A stretch of 64,000 nt of DNA from Oscillospiraceae bacterium (GTDB lineage Bacteria; Bacillota; Clostridia; Oscillospirales; Oscillospiraceae): NCBI GenBank assembly GCA_017452505.1, contig JAFTMI010000035.1, positions 124,001-188,000 on the forward strand. Reading direction: 5' to 3'. Below, in pieces: positions 1 through 8,887 of the stretch. Each line of letters starts with the position of its first letter. Position 1 is the stretch's first letter. A program made the position numbers and the translations under genes. The notes below the pieces were generated by a model. The model made no database searches. It saw nothing but the letters and a program-made list of their open reading frames with translations, and was not told where the DNA came from.

Positions 1-2
1 TT

Positions 3-884
3 GTTTTCAGTAAGGATGGATATATCCTCACCAATTACCATGTAGTGGACGATTCTACCTCTATCACCGTTTCCATGTATGACGGCACCACATACGATGC
101 CAAGCTTGTTGGCTATGACGAAAGCAACGATGTGGCTGTTCTGAAGGTAGAGGCAACGGATTTAGTGCCTGTTGTGCTCGGTAACTCCGACAACTTGAAT
201 GTAGGCGACAGTGTGGTGGCCATCGGCAATCCTCTCGGCGAGCTGACCTTCTCCCTCACTGCCGGCTCTATCAGCGCCAAGGATCGGGATATCACCATGT
301 CCAACGGCAGCTCCATGCAGCTGTTGCAGACCGATTGCGCGATCAACTCCGGTAATTCCGGCGGCGCACTGTTTAATCTGTACGGCGAGGTAGTTGGCAT
401 CACCAATGCCAAGTATTCCAGTTCTTCTTCCTCCTCCACTGCATCCATTGATAATATCGGTTTTGCCATCCCCATCAACAAGGCTCGGTCCATTGCTGAA
501 AGCATCATTGAAAAGGGTTATGTTTCCAAGCCCTATGTTGGTGTTTCCGTTGCCACTGTCAGCGAGGAGACACAAATGTACGGCCTTCCCCAGGGCGCAT
601 CGGTACAGCAGATCGTGGAGAACTCCCCTGCTGCCGAAGCCGGTCTGCAGATCAACGATATCATCACCCATGTAAACGGCAATGAGATCGCAAGCAGCAA
701 TGATATGGTTGCCGCTGTCCGCAATGCCGCCATTGGCGACGAGCTGAAGCTTACAGTTTATCGCATGGGTAAGACTGTGGAAGTTACGGTTACGGTTGGT
801 GAGCAAAAAACCTCTGTGCAAGAGCAGGAACAAACACAGAACCAAAGCCAGTCTCAGCGCCCCCAATTCCCCTTTGGGTATTAA
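3..884 (+). CDS. HtrA/DegP-like trypsin-family serine protease with PDZ domain (5' end missing)
   Basis: The reading frame is open from the window edge, so the N-terminus (probably a membrane anchor) lies outside. The visible part starts just before the catalytic His (ILTNYHVV). The catalytic Asp follows in NDVAVLKV and the nucleophile Ser in NSGNSGGALF. A PDZ domain comes next (from about GYVSKPYVGVSV to the KTVEVTVTV strand), and the protein ends in a Gln/Ser-rich tail. All three catalytic residues are present, so this should be an active envelope quality-control protease. A strong terminator follows at once, so it ends its transcript. The family call is firm; the DegP/DegS-type subfamily cannot be decided without the N-terminus. 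Confidence 0.93.
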   Translation, partial: VFSKDGYILTNYHVVDDSTSITVSMYDGTTYDAKLVGYDESNDVAVLKVEATDLVPVVLGNSDNLNVGDSVVAIGNPLGELTFSLTAGSISAKDRDITMSNGSSMQLLQTDCAINSGNSGGALFNLYGEVVGITNAKYSSSSSSSTASIDNIGFAIPINKARSIAESIIEKGYVSKPYVGVSVATVSEETQMYGLPQGASVQQIVENSPAAEAGLQINDIITHVNGNEIASSNDMVAAVRNAAIGDELKLTVYRMGKTVEVTVTVGEQKTSVQEQEQTQNQSQSQRPQFPFGY

Positions 885-891
885 ACAGCTG

Positions 892-929
892 CACCCGGAC
901 AGGGAAAACCTGTCCGGGTGTATTTTTTT
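892..929 (+). terminator. Rho-independent terminator of the HtrA gene
   Basis: A perfect 12-bp stem (CACCCGGACAGG with its complement), a GAAAA loop and a run of T residues lie 8 bases after the stop codon. Confidence 0.95.
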
Positions 930-995
930 CTTGATTTTTTTAAAAAAATGAATAGAATATAGGATATATGTATCTGTCACAAGGAGGATACTCTT

Positions 996-2003
996 ATGAA
1001 CCAAATTTATATCCCCGAAGGCTACCGCCCCCCCTTAGATGCCTATGAGACTCAGCGGGCCATTGCCTACATCAAAAGAATTTTCCAGGAGGAGTTTTCC
1101 AACGCGCTGAATTTGAAGCGCGTATCCGCTCCTCTGTTTGTTACCGACGCCTCCGGTCTTAATGACAATCTGAACGGCTTTGAGCGCCCTGTAAGCTTTG
1201 ATATTCCCGCGGTAGGCATGGATGCTGAGGTCGTCCATTCCTTAGCAAAATGGAAACGACTGGCCCTCAAGCGCTACGGCTTCGGTTTGGGGCAGGGTCT
1301 GTACACCGATATGAACGCCATCCGGCGGGATGAGGAATTGGACAATATCCACTCCATTTATGTGGATCAGTGGGACTGGGAAAAGATTATCACCGCTGAA
1401 AACCGCAATATCGATTACTTAAAGCTGATCGTTACCGCAATCGTCAAGGCAATCTGCGATACCAACGAACAGCTCCATGTGCGATTCCCGCAGATCCCGG
1501 CTAAGCTTTCCCGTGAGGTCAGCTTTGTGACCACCCAGGAATTAGAGGATATGTATCCCGATCTGGATGGCACCGCCCGGGAGAATGCCTATGTAAAAGA
1601 GCATCACACCGCCTGCATTATGCAGATCGGCGGCAAGCTCCGCTCCGGCAAGCCTCATGGCGGCCGCGCCCCCGACTATGACGATTGGCAACTTAACTGC
1701 GACATCTTCTTCTGGAACGACACACTGGGCCGAGCCTTAGAGATCTCCTCTATGGGTATCCGGGTGGATGCCGAAGCTATGGATCGCCAGCTGAATCTGG
1801 CCGGCTGCAATGACCGCAGAGAGCTTCCCTTCCACAAGATGCTTTTGAATAACGAACTGCCCCTCACCATCGGCGGCGGTATCGGTCAGTCCAGACTGGC
1901 AATGCTGATGCTTGGCTGCGCCCATATCGGCGAAGTACAGTCCAGTGTTTGGGACGAAGAAACCGTAAAGGCTTGTAACGAAGCCGGCATTCCTTTGCTG
2001 TGA
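996..2003 (+). CDS. asnA: Aspartate--ammonia ligase AsnA
   Basis: Makes asparagine from aspartate, ammonia and ATP in the cytoplasm. The 335-residue length is close to the ~330 of the AsnA family. The fold is related to class II aminoacyl-tRNA synthetases. Recognisable blocks include SGLNDNLNGFERPVSFDI, the DQWDWEK segment near residue 125 and the GGGIGQSRLAMLMLG motif near the C-terminus. The start is set by AAGGAGGA about 7 bases upstream. It is flanked by terminators on both sides, so it appears monocistronic. No T-box or other leader fits in the short upstream gap. Confidence 0.96.
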   Translation: MNQIYIPEGYRPPLDAYETQRAIAYIKRIFQEEFSNALNLKRVSAPLFVTDASGLNDNLNGFERPVSFDIPAVGMDAEVVHSLAKWKRLALKRYGFGLGQGLYTDMNAIRRDEELDNIHSIYVDQWDWEKIITAENRNIDYLKLIVTAIVKAICDTNEQLHVRFPQIPAKLSREVSFVTTQELEDMYPDLDGTARENAYVKEHHTACIMQIGGKLRSGKPHGGRAPDYDDWQLNCDIFFWNDTLGRALEISSMGIRVDAEAMDRQLNLAGCNDRRELPFHKMLLNNELPLTIGGGIGQSRLAMLMLGCAHIGEVQSSVWDEETVKACNEAGIPLL

Positions 2004-2013
2004 TTACTTTTTG

Positions 2014-2052
2014 TCATTCTGCGCCGGCGCTGTCGGTGCAGAATGATTTTTT
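2014..2052 (+). terminator. Terminator after asnA
   Basis: A 9-bp stem TCATTCTGC/GCAGAATGA closes a GC-rich loop and is followed by six T residues. It sits directly upstream of the ABC transporter ribosome site. Confidence 0.8.
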
Positions 2053-2068
2053 ATGACTGGAGGTTACT

Positions 2069-2974
2069 ATGATACTGGAACTCAAGGATATTTGTAAGTC
2101 CTTTGGAGAAAAGCAGGTTCTTACCGGTGTTTCATTCAAGGCTGAGGGTGGCAAAGCTTTCGGCCTGTTGGGCAGAAACGGTGCCGGCAAGACCACAAGC
2201 ATCCGCATTCTGATGGATGTGTTCCCCGCAAACAGCGGTAGTGTTCTCATCGACGGCAAACCCATCGACTACAGCAAGGTAGGCATCGGCTATCTGCCGG
2301 AGGAACGGGGTCTTTATCCCAGGAAGGTCATTATTGATCAGCTTACGTATTTTGCAGAATTAAAGGGTATGAGCAAGAAAGATGCCGTGAAGTCCGTTGA
2401 TTATTGGCTGGAACGGCTGGGTATGACTGAATACCGCAACAAGAGGCTGGACACGCTTTCCAAGGGCAATCAGCAGAAGATCCAGCTCATCACAGCGCTG
2501 GCTCATGATCCGGACATTGTGATCCTGGATGAACCATTCTCCGGACTTGACCCGGTGAACGCAATGCTTCTGAAGGATGTAGTGAAGGAACAGATCAGCA
2601 AGGGAAAAATCGTGCTGTTTTCCAGCCATCAAATGGCTTATATTGAAGAGTTTTGCGACAGCATTGCCATCTTAAATGCCGGCAAGGTAGCTATCTCCGG
2701 TGATCTGCGGGAGATCAAGCGGGATTACCCACGGGATCGGCTTGTCGTGCGCACAGAAATGCCCGAAAAGATCCTATATGACTTCGGAGACGCCTGCTCC
2801 CGGGCAGAAAACGGTGATCTGCTGATCCGACTAAATGCCCCCTCCGAAAAGAAAGCAATTATGACCCGGCTTACAGAAAACTATGATATTGATGAGGTGC
2901 GGGTGTTCGAGCCTTCGCTGAATGATATTTTTGTAGAGTATGCCGGCAACAGCGGAAAGGAGGCGCAGGTATGA
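2069..2974 (+). CDS. ABC transporter ATP-binding protein (NatA/YhaQ-like)
   Basis: ATPase subunit of an ABC exporter. Walker A is GRNGAGKTT at about residues 35-43, the signature is LSKGNQQK, Walker B is IVILDEPFSGLDP, and the switch His lies in FSSHQM. About 80 residues follow the nucleotide-binding domain, as in NatA-type proteins that carry a DUF4162-like tail. The stop overlaps the start of the permease gene by 4 bases (ATGA), which implies translational coupling. NatAB homologues export Na+ or small toxic compounds; the substrate here is unknown. Confidence 0.93.
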   Translation: MILELKDICKSFGEKQVLTGVSFKAEGGKAFGLLGRNGAGKTTSIRILMDVFPANSGSVLIDGKPIDYSKVGIGYLPEERGLYPRKVIIDQLTYFAELKGMSKKDAVKSVDYWLERLGMTEYRNKRLDTLSKGNQQKIQLITALAHDPDIVILDEPFSGLDPVNAMLLKDVVKEQISKGKIVLFSSHQMAYIEEFCDSIAILNAGKVAISGDLREIKRDYPRDRLVVRTEMPEKILYDFGDACSRAENGDLLIRLNAPSEKKAIMTRLTENYDIDEVRVFEPSLNDIFVEYAGNSGKEAQV

Positions 2975-4212
2975 AGCAATTTGGTAAAATTTTGAAATTT
3001 GAGCTGAAAGATTATGCCAAAAATAAAGCCTTTGTTGGCATAACGATTTTTCTTGTTGTGGCAATCGCTCTGGTGATGTTTTTTCCCCGCATTAAGATGC
3101 TGTTCAAATCCAATAGTGTTTCGGATGCCCCTGCTGAGAAAGCTGTTATATTGATCAAAGCTGAGGACGACACTCTGGGCGATATAGTACACCAAACCTT
3201 TTCCTCTGCTTTTTCCGATTACAATGTACAAATGACGGACAAAAATACAGACAGCATTAAGCAGGATATCCTTGACGGCAATGCCGAATGCGCCTTTGTG
3301 TTGACCGGCCCCGCCTCCTACACCTACTATGTGAACAATCTGTCAATGTACGACACCAACCAAGCCACTGCTGCGGAGGTATTACAGCAGATCTATCAGA
3401 TGAAAACTATGCTTGACTACGGTATGACCCCAGAGCAGGCTTTGGATGTTATGACACTTCCCATCGACGGTCAAGTAGAGACCTTGGGCAAAGATCAGAT
3501 GCAGAATTTCTTCTACACCTACATTATGATCTTCGCTTTGTATATGGTGATACTCCTATACGGACAGATGGTAGCAATGAGCGTAGCTACGGAGAAAAGT
3601 TCCCGGGCAATGGAGCTGCTTATCACCAGTGCCAAACCTATCAATATGATGTTTGGCAAAGTACTGGCAGCCTGCGCTGCCGGCTTGATCCAGCTTGCTG
3701 CCATTTTCGGTTCAGCACTTCTGTTTTACAACCTCAACCAGACCTACTGGGGCAGCAACGAGATCATTGGATCCATTTTTGCCATCCCGCCGGAGCTGCT
3801 GGGCTATATGCTGGTATTCTTCCTGCTGGGGTTCCTGATCTACGCCTTTTTGTTCGGCGCCATTTCCTCCACGGTGTCCAAGTTAGAGGACATCAACACA
3901 GCGGTACAGCCGGTGACATTTCTGTTTGTGATCGGATTTATCGTGACGATGATCTCAATGAGCAGCGGCAACGTGGATACTACTTTGATGAAAGTATGCT
4001 CCTACATTCCGTTCACCTCTCCCATGGCAATGTTTACAAGAATAGCAATGGGTACGGTCGCTTGGTATGAGATCATAGCATCGATTGTGATTTTGGTGGG
4101 CTCTACCGTTGGTATCGGTATCCTTTCCGCTAAGATCTACCGGGTGGGCGTTCTGCTTTACGGCACACCTCCCAAGCTCCCTGCAATCATAAAAGCAGTT
4201 TGGAAAGCATAA
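2971..4212 (+). CDS. ABC-2 type permease (NatB/YhaP-like)
   Basis: Membrane partner of the preceding ATPase. There is one N-terminal membrane segment (about residues 22-40), a soluble extracytoplasmic region of about 140 residues, then five hydrophobic segments from about residue 180 to the C-terminus. This is the usual ABC2_membrane_3 architecture. The MSVATEKSSRAMELLITS segment is the typical cytoplasmic coupling region of this family. It overlaps the ATPase gene by 4 bases and ends at a terminator shared with the convergent XRE gene. The substrate is not predictable. Confidence 0.92.
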   Translation: MKQFGKILKFELKDYAKNKAFVGITIFLVVAIALVMFFPRIKMLFKSNSVSDAPAEKAVILIKAEDDTLGDIVHQTFSSAFSDYNVQMTDKNTDSIKQDILDGNAECAFVLTGPASYTYYVNNLSMYDTNQATAAEVLQQIYQMKTMLDYGMTPEQALDVMTLPIDGQVETLGKDQMQNFFYTYIMIFALYMVILLYGQMVAMSVATEKSSRAMELLITSAKPINMMFGKVLAACAAGLIQLAAIFGSALLFYNLNQTYWGSNEIIGSIFAIPPELLGYMLVFFLLGFLIYAFLFGAISSTVSKLEDINTAVQPVTFLFVIGFIVTMISMSSGNVDTTLMKVCSYIPFTSPMAMFTRIAMGTVAWYEIIASIVILVGSTVGIGILSAKIYRVGVLLYGTPPKLPAIIKAVWKA

Positions 4213-4218
4213 CAATTA

Positions 4219-4245
4219 GACCCGGTAGGAAAAACCTACCGGGTC
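4219..4245. terminator. Hairpin between convergent permease and XRE genes
   Basis: A perfect 11-bp stem GACCCGGTAGG/CCTACCGGGTC with a five-A loop. The flanking T runs are short on both sides, so it is a moderate, probably bidirectional terminator. Confidence 0.8.
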
Positions 4246-4251
4246 ATGTTG

Positions 4252-5343
4252 TTAATTTCTCATTGGTATTTCTTTCAGACGGTTAACCAAATCTTCATAA
4301 CGCTTGTCATTGCGCAAGACAGCAGCTTCCTCATCTGTTGTCAGCCAATTAAGCATTTTTTGTGAAAACTTATCTCCCCTTGACACAATCCAACCACCAG
4401 GTATCACACCCCGGTTGATGGGGGAAGTAAACGGTGCATTGAAATCATAGGTTTCCATATGGATGACAAAATCCGCGCGTTTTTCGAGCCAATGCCACGC
4501 CTCCTCATAATCACCCTTTTCCAGATATAGGCTGCACAGGTGGGTACAGGCCTGATCTCCGAATTGTGCATAAAACAGAAAGTCCCCATCGGGAAAGAGT
4601 AATTCCAAGAGGGCAACTCTTGTTTTCCATAAAAGAATTCTATCCTCAAGAGAATACATAAACTCGTTGTTATCGTGACGGTACTGGGCAGCAATTCCCA
4701 GCATTTCAACAACGCGACCAATCAAAAAATCCATATAACCTTGAAATTTCTCGTAGTCAACATCCCCCTTCCAACGATAGCGCATAACATCTTCCCGGCT
4801 AAAAAACACATTGGGCAATTCTTCTGCCAGTTTGAGCATCTCGTCCTGTTTGTCTGCATAATCATATATTCTGACAAGTGTACTGAGCGCTTCATAGCGT
4901 GTAAAACTATCAGTACACTCTGCTAGAACCCGCTTGCAAAGTCCTAAAGCTTCATCATACGCATTAACACAATTGCGCTTATTGACACAAATACACGCGT
5001 TTGCAAGACACAGCATAATTTCGAAGGATTTCGGAAATTTGCGAAGCGCCTCTCTGAGTGTTGCCGCGCTACTCTCAAAATCTCCCTGTTTCTCATAGTT
5101 GACAGATTTATCAATATACTTCTTAATTTCCTCACTGTTCTTCTCAATATCTATACCCAGCAGTATATCGGAGGAAACATCGAAGATTTGGCAAAGGACG
5201 GGCAGCTGCGAAATATCGGGGGCGGTACGGTCGCACTCCCATTGGGAAATAGCTCGGGAGGTGATGCCAAGATATTCCGCAAGTTGTTCCTGTGTAATGT
5301 CCTTTTCTCGTCGCAGGCGTTTGATCGTAGTTCCAATGGACAT
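4252..5343 (-). CDS. XRE-family transcriptional regulator with helical C-terminal domain
   Basis: An N-terminal helix-turn-helix (about residues 3-60, with QEQLAEYLGITSRAISQWECDRTAP) is followed by about 300 residues rich in helices and resembling TPR repeats (QGDFESSAATLREALRKFPKSFE and later KGDYEEAWHWLEKRAD). Such proteins often sense a peptide or a metabolic state through the TPR part. The start is taken at the second ATG because GGAGG is 8 bases from it and only 1 base from the first. A 14-bp palindrome sits downstream of its predicted -10 box and suggests autoregulation. It is convergent with the NatAB-like exporter; no functional link is proven. Confidence 0.88.
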   Translation of the reverse strand: MSIGTTIKRLRREKDITQEQLAEYLGITSRAISQWECDRTAPDISQLPVLCQIFDVSSDILLGIDIEKNSEEIKKYIDKSVNYEKQGDFESSAATLREALRKFPKSFEIMLCLANACICVNKRNCVNAYDEALGLCKRVLAECTDSFTRYEALSTLVRIYDYADKQDEMLKLAEELPNVFFSREDVMRYRWKGDVDYEKFQGYMDFLIGRVVEMLGIAAQYRHDNNEFMYSLEDRILLWKTRVALLELLFPDGDFLFYAQFGDQACTHLCSLYLEKGDYEEAWHWLEKRADFVIHMETYDFNAPFTSPINRGVIPGGWIVSRGDKFSQKMLNWLTTDEEAAVLRNDKRYEDLVNRLKEIPMRN

Positions 5344-5365
5344 ATTCATACCTCCAAATATGTAT

Positions 5366-5388
5366 CAAAAGCGCTTTTGTAATTATAT
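5366..5388 (-). promoter_or_regulatory. Candidate autoregulatory operator and -10 box of the XRE gene
   Basis: A TATAAT -10 box (5383-5388, minus strand) is followed 3 bases downstream by the perfect palindrome CAAAAGCGCTTTTG (5366-5379), near the expected transcription start. No convincing -35 box is present. Palindromes placed like this are usual for XRE repressors that control themselves. Confidence 0.5.
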
Positions 5389-5489
5389 TGTAGCAAATCT
5401 CAAAAAGGATTCCACGAAGTGTTTGTTGATATCCGGCATAGTTCCACTTTGATTTTCAAAGTAATTATATACTAAGTACATTTCAATTG

Positions 5490-5526
5490 CAAAAGAAACA
5501 GCACCTTCCAAATTGGAAGGTGCTGT
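5490..5526 (-). terminator. Terminator of the kinase/SDR/PHP/dehydrogenase operon
   Basis: A 12-bp stem ACAGCACCTTCC/GGAAGGTGCTGT lies 14 bases beyond the last stop codon, followed on the minus strand by a T-rich stretch. Confidence 0.85.
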
Positions 5527-5540
5527 AAATATTTGGATAA

Positions 5541-6800
5541 TTAGTTCTTAGGGGCATTGGCCAGCAGGTAACGCTCAGCTTCGGCGCTCCACAGGTTGTT
5601 GTGAGCCTTACAAATCTTGTCCAGCTCAGCAAACAGAGGATCGGTCTTACCCTTCTCCTCGAAGTCTGCAATCGCGGTGAGGGGCAGCTCGATATGGTTG
5701 TAGATCAGCTTCTTGCCGCCGGGGATGGAGGGCAGGTTCAGCACAGTTTCGGGAACAGCATTCAGGCCGCCGATGTGGGTAACCAGCGCAGCGGGATTCA
5801 GCTTGCCTGCGCTCATCATCTCGATAGCTTCACGCAGGTCGTCGTTGTTACCGCCGGAAGTGCCGACCACATGGGTGTACAGGTAGTGGACATTGTACCA
5901 GTTGAAGGGAGCCTTAAACTGATTGTCGGTAGGACCGGCAAAGAAGTTCAAGCAGCCGTCGTAGCCCAGGATATCGTCAGCCTGCTCGATGAGGGGCTTC
6001 ACAGGAGCGAAGCAGATAACATCATCGTAGCCGGTGCCGCCGGTTAAGGACCGCAGATACTCGGTTGCGCCTTCCATCTTGGTGTTCACATAGTGCAGCT
6101 CGATGCCCTGCTTCTTAGCTTCCTCAACGGTGTAGATGGAAGCGGCACGCTCCAGTCTTGCATCATCAATATCGGTAATGACCAACAGGCTGGGACGGCG
6201 GTCGCAGTGCAGAGCGTAGTCGATAGCGCCCAGGCCCATAGGACCGACAGAAGCCAACATAGCCATCTTGCCGCCCTCCTTAATGCCCATTTCATGGACA
6301 TAGGAACCGGCCTTGGTGTGGTACATTGCGTGGAAAGTGCCGATAACGCAGCTGATGGGCTCAGCCAAAGAACCATAGAAGTAAGCATCTGCGCTGTAGG
6401 GCAGCAGGCAATCGGTCAGCAAAGTCTCGATGGGCACATTGCCGTAGGTTGCGGAGCCGCCGCAGAAGTTGTAGGAGTAGCCGGGAGCCATCTGAGAGCC
6501 CTTATAGTAGTGAGCGGGCTGGATAGCGAACTTATCGCCCACCTTGTACTTATGCTTCCAGTTCTCGCCAACAGCGACGATATCGCCGCAGAACTCGTGG
6601 CCGATAATGGTGGGGTTGGTAGCGCAATCGTCGGGAACACGCTTGTGGTCGCCGCCCTCAATGGCTGCCTTGTAAGTGGACATACATACAGAGTCGGAAA
6701 CTACCTTGATCTGTACATCATCGGGACCGACCTCGGGCAGAGGGAACTCCTCCAGACGCAGGTCCTGCTTGCCGTAAATTCTAACTGCTTTGGTATTCAT
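5541..6800 (-). CDS. Zinc-dependent medium-chain alcohol/polyol dehydrogenase
   Basis: A 419-residue zinc dehydrogenase of the COG1063 type. The catalytic zinc ligands look like C48 in SDSVCMS and the GHEFCG motif, and the nucleotide-binding fold starts near MLASVGPMGLGAIDYAL. It resembles the sorbose-1-phosphate reductase-like branch, which is larger than classic ADH. It is the last gene of the four-gene sugar cassette, so it probably oxidises or reduces a phosphorylated sugar or polyol intermediate. The start is the ATG 7 bases from AAGGAGGA; an upstream in-frame start would skip that site. The substrate is inferred only. Confidence 0.85.
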   Translation of the reverse strand: MNTKAVRIYGKQDLRLEEFPLPEVGPDDVQIKVVSDSVCMSTYKAAIEGGDHKRVPDDCATNPTIIGHEFCGDIVAVGENWKHKYKVGDKFAIQPAHYYKGSQMAPGYSYNFCGGSATYGNVPIETLLTDCLLPYSADAYFYGSLAEPISCVIGTFHAMYHTKAGSYVHEMGIKEGGKMAMLASVGPMGLGAIDYALHCDRRPSLLVITDIDDARLERAASIYTVEEAKKQGIELHYVNTKMEGATEYLRSLTGGTGYDDVICFAPVKPLIEQADDILGYDGCLNFFAGPTDNQFKAPFNWYNVHYLYTHVVGTSGGNNDDLREAIEMMSAGKLNPAALVTHIGGLNAVPETVLNLPSIPGGKKLIYNHIELPLTAIADFEEKGKTDPLFAELDKICKAHNNLWSAEAERYLLANAPKN

Positions 6801-6819
6801 AATAATCCTCCTTATAGAA

Positions 6820-7974
6820 TCAAGCATTTTTCTCGTGTTCGATCAGCTTCCAGGTAGCATCGATCAGGTTCTGGAACATAGGATTCTCCATTGCCTTGAT
6901 TACGAAGCTCTGCCGGGGAGTGTTAATATCCTCACCGGAGATCTGGAACATTCCGTATGCGTCGCACAGATTGCGCAGACGCTCCAGCTGTGCGGGGGTG
7001 TTGCGGGTAGGCATATAGGTAACAGCCTTTACACCCTCTTCCTTCAGACATTCAAACACATCGTCCAGGTAGTCGTCCTCAAACTTCTGTGCTTTCTTGT
7101 CGCCGGTGACGGAGTCACCTACGTCGCCTAAGTAAGCATAGCAAAGGTAAGCATCCACTTCCTTGCACAGCTTTACCATATCGGCAAGCTTGGGGCATTC
7201 GTCAGTAGCATCAATGAATATCTTGGGAACAAAGGTGCCTTTCAGCATACCCAGCACATCATAAGCATAGAAAGGATACGCAGTATCCAGGAGCAGTGTC
7301 TTCTGCTTTTCAGACAAGGTCATACCCATCTGGGTGAGCTTTTCGATCATAGGCTCTCCCCTGCCTACCTGCTTTTCCAGGCACAGGGCCAGGGCATACA
7401 TCAGATGGCGCTCAGTAACACCGCCGTTCTCCTGAGCCATAAACAGGGGCAGAACATCCCGGTCATAGTCCAGCTCCACGCCAACAAGCGTGTTGATTTT
7501 CTCCAGCATCTTGCGGTTACGGGCATGACGGGCAGCCTGGTAGGGCTTAAAGAACTCGGTGAGCGTGTTGATCTTATCGTGGGGCACGGACTGGATGGTC
7601 ATATAGCTGACACCCACCTGGTCCGGGTTATTGGTGCGGCGGCCCTCTAAACGGGTACCGTCCATAGACACACGGGCCTCCATGCCGATGGTCACAGGCA
7701 TATCCACGATCGCAGCCGCCTCAATGAACTCCTCTGCGCCGGAAATGGAATCATGGTCAATGATACCGGCGGTGCAAAGTCCTTCCATACGGGCAGCATA
7801 CACCGCAGCCGTGGGAGAATAGGGAGAGAAGGAATAGGTGGTGTGGATGTGGTTATTTATGTACTGGGGTACCATCGGAGGAAATTCGGTAGTCTTCAGC
7901 ACCTCCCGCAGGTTCGCAAGCCGTTCCTGCTTGGTAGGCGCATTCAGTTTGTTAAGAATTTCAATATCGATCAT
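6820..7974 (-). CDS. PHP-domain phosphoesterase/hydrolase
   Basis: The PHP metal-binding motifs are clear: NNHIHTTYSFS near residue 40 and GIIDHDSISGAEEF near residue 73. IGMEARV and the later SGEDIN block also fit PHP hydrolases. The 384-residue length is greater than a minimal PHP phosphatase, and the middle (about 150-300) has no motif I can name. It lies between an SDR and a zinc dehydrogenase with gaps of 10 and 19 bases. In such a cassette it could dephosphorylate or hydrolyse a sugar intermediate. That role is inference. Confidence 0.8.
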   Translation of the reverse strand: MIDIEILNKLNAPTKQERLANLREVLKTTEFPPMVPQYINNHIHTTYSFSPYSPTAAVYAARMEGLCTAGIIDHDSISGAEEFIEAAAIVDMPVTIGMEARVSMDGTRLEGRRTNNPDQVGVSYMTIQSVPHDKINTLTEFFKPYQAARHARNRKMLEKINTLVGVELDYDRDVLPLFMAQENGGVTERHLMYALALCLEKQVGRGEPMIEKLTQMGMTLSEKQKTLLLDTAYPFYAYDVLGMLKGTFVPKIFIDATDECPKLADMVKLCKEVDAYLCYAYLGDVGDSVTGDKKAQKFEDDYLDDVFECLKEEGVKAVTYMPTRNTPAQLERLRNLCDAYGMFQISGEDINTPRQSFVIKAMENPMFQNLIDATWKLIEHEKNA

Positions 7975-7984
7975 AGCTTCCCTC

Positions 7985-8863
7985 TTAGTTCAGCATAACC
8001 TGACCGCCGGTAACGGGCAAAGCCTGGCCGGTCTCGTACTTCTGCTCAACACAGTACATAACAGCACGGGCAACGTCGATGGGCAGGCAGCCGCGGTTCA
8101 TGGGAGCCTTAGCCTCGTAGAACTTGCGGACATCCTCCACGGTCTTGGCACCGGGAACTTTGCCGGCCTTCAAGTACTGAACAAACAGGCCTCTCTCGGG
8201 ATCGGACCACAGAGGACCATCCAGGTAGTTACCGGGGCAGATAGCATTGACCTTGATGTTGTAAGCGCACAGCTCCAGTGCAAAGGACTGAACCAGACCG
8301 ATTGCACCGAACTTGGAGCCTGCGTAGGCAAAGTTCTTGTTGGAGCCTTCCAGCCCGGACTTGGAGGACATGGCAATGATATCGAACATGGCCTCGGGAT
8401 CAGCCTCGTGCTGGGCTTCCATAATGATGGCTGCATACTTACAGGTCAGGAACAGGCCGGTATAGTTGATAGCGGTAACGAAGTCAAAGTCCTTTTTCTC
8501 GAACTCAGCGATGGGGCCGGAACGAACAACACCAGCGTTGGCAACCATAATATCCAAGCCACCGAACTTCTCGACTACCTGTGCAACCATATTTGCACAA
8601 CTTTCTTCGTCGGACACATTTACGGCGATGGCCCAGGCGCGCTCGCCCATTTCCTTGGCCACGGTCTCAGCCAGAGGCAGGTTCATATCCGCAATGATGA
8701 TGGTTGCACCCTCTTTGTACAGTTCCTCAGCAATGCCCTTGCCAAAGCCCTGTGCAGCACCGGTGACAATGGTGATCTTACCGGCCAGACGGCCCTCACC
8801 TGCAGGACGGTTGTGGATGTTCTTCTTGGCAATTTCCTGCCATTTGGTCATATCTACGCTCAT
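7985..8863 (-). CDS. Short-chain dehydrogenase/reductase (sugar or polyol type)
   Basis: A classical SDR of 292 residues. The cofactor motif is TGAAQGFG near residue 36, the structural motif NAG lies near 109, and the active-site YAGSK lies near 176. Asp after the second beta strand (IIIADMN) suggests NAD+ preference. It resembles sorbitol-6-phosphate 2-dehydrogenase-like proteins. It sits 24 bases after the kinase gene and 10 before the PHP gene, so all are one operon. GGAGATGT precedes the ATG. Confidence 0.88.
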   Translation of the reverse strand: MSVDMTKWQEIAKKNIHNRPAGEGRLAGKITIVTGAAQGFGKGIAEELYKEGATIIIADMNLPLAETVAKEMGERAWAIAVNVSDEESCANMVAQVVEKFGGLDIMVANAGVVRSGPIAEFEKKDFDFVTAINYTGLFLTCKYAAIIMEAQHEADPEAMFDIIAMSSKSGLEGSNKNFAYAGSKFGAIGLVQSFALELCAYNIKVNAICPGNYLDGPLWSDPERGLFVQYLKAGKVPGAKTVEDVRKFYEAKAPMNRGCLPIDVARAVMYCVEQKYETGQALPVTGGQVMLN

Positions 8864-8887
8864 ATTGACATCTCCTTTAAGAATAGT

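Noticed and set aside
2014-2052. A riboswitch between asnA and the ABC genes.
   Set aside because: The 65-base gap is fully explained by a terminator and a ribosome site.
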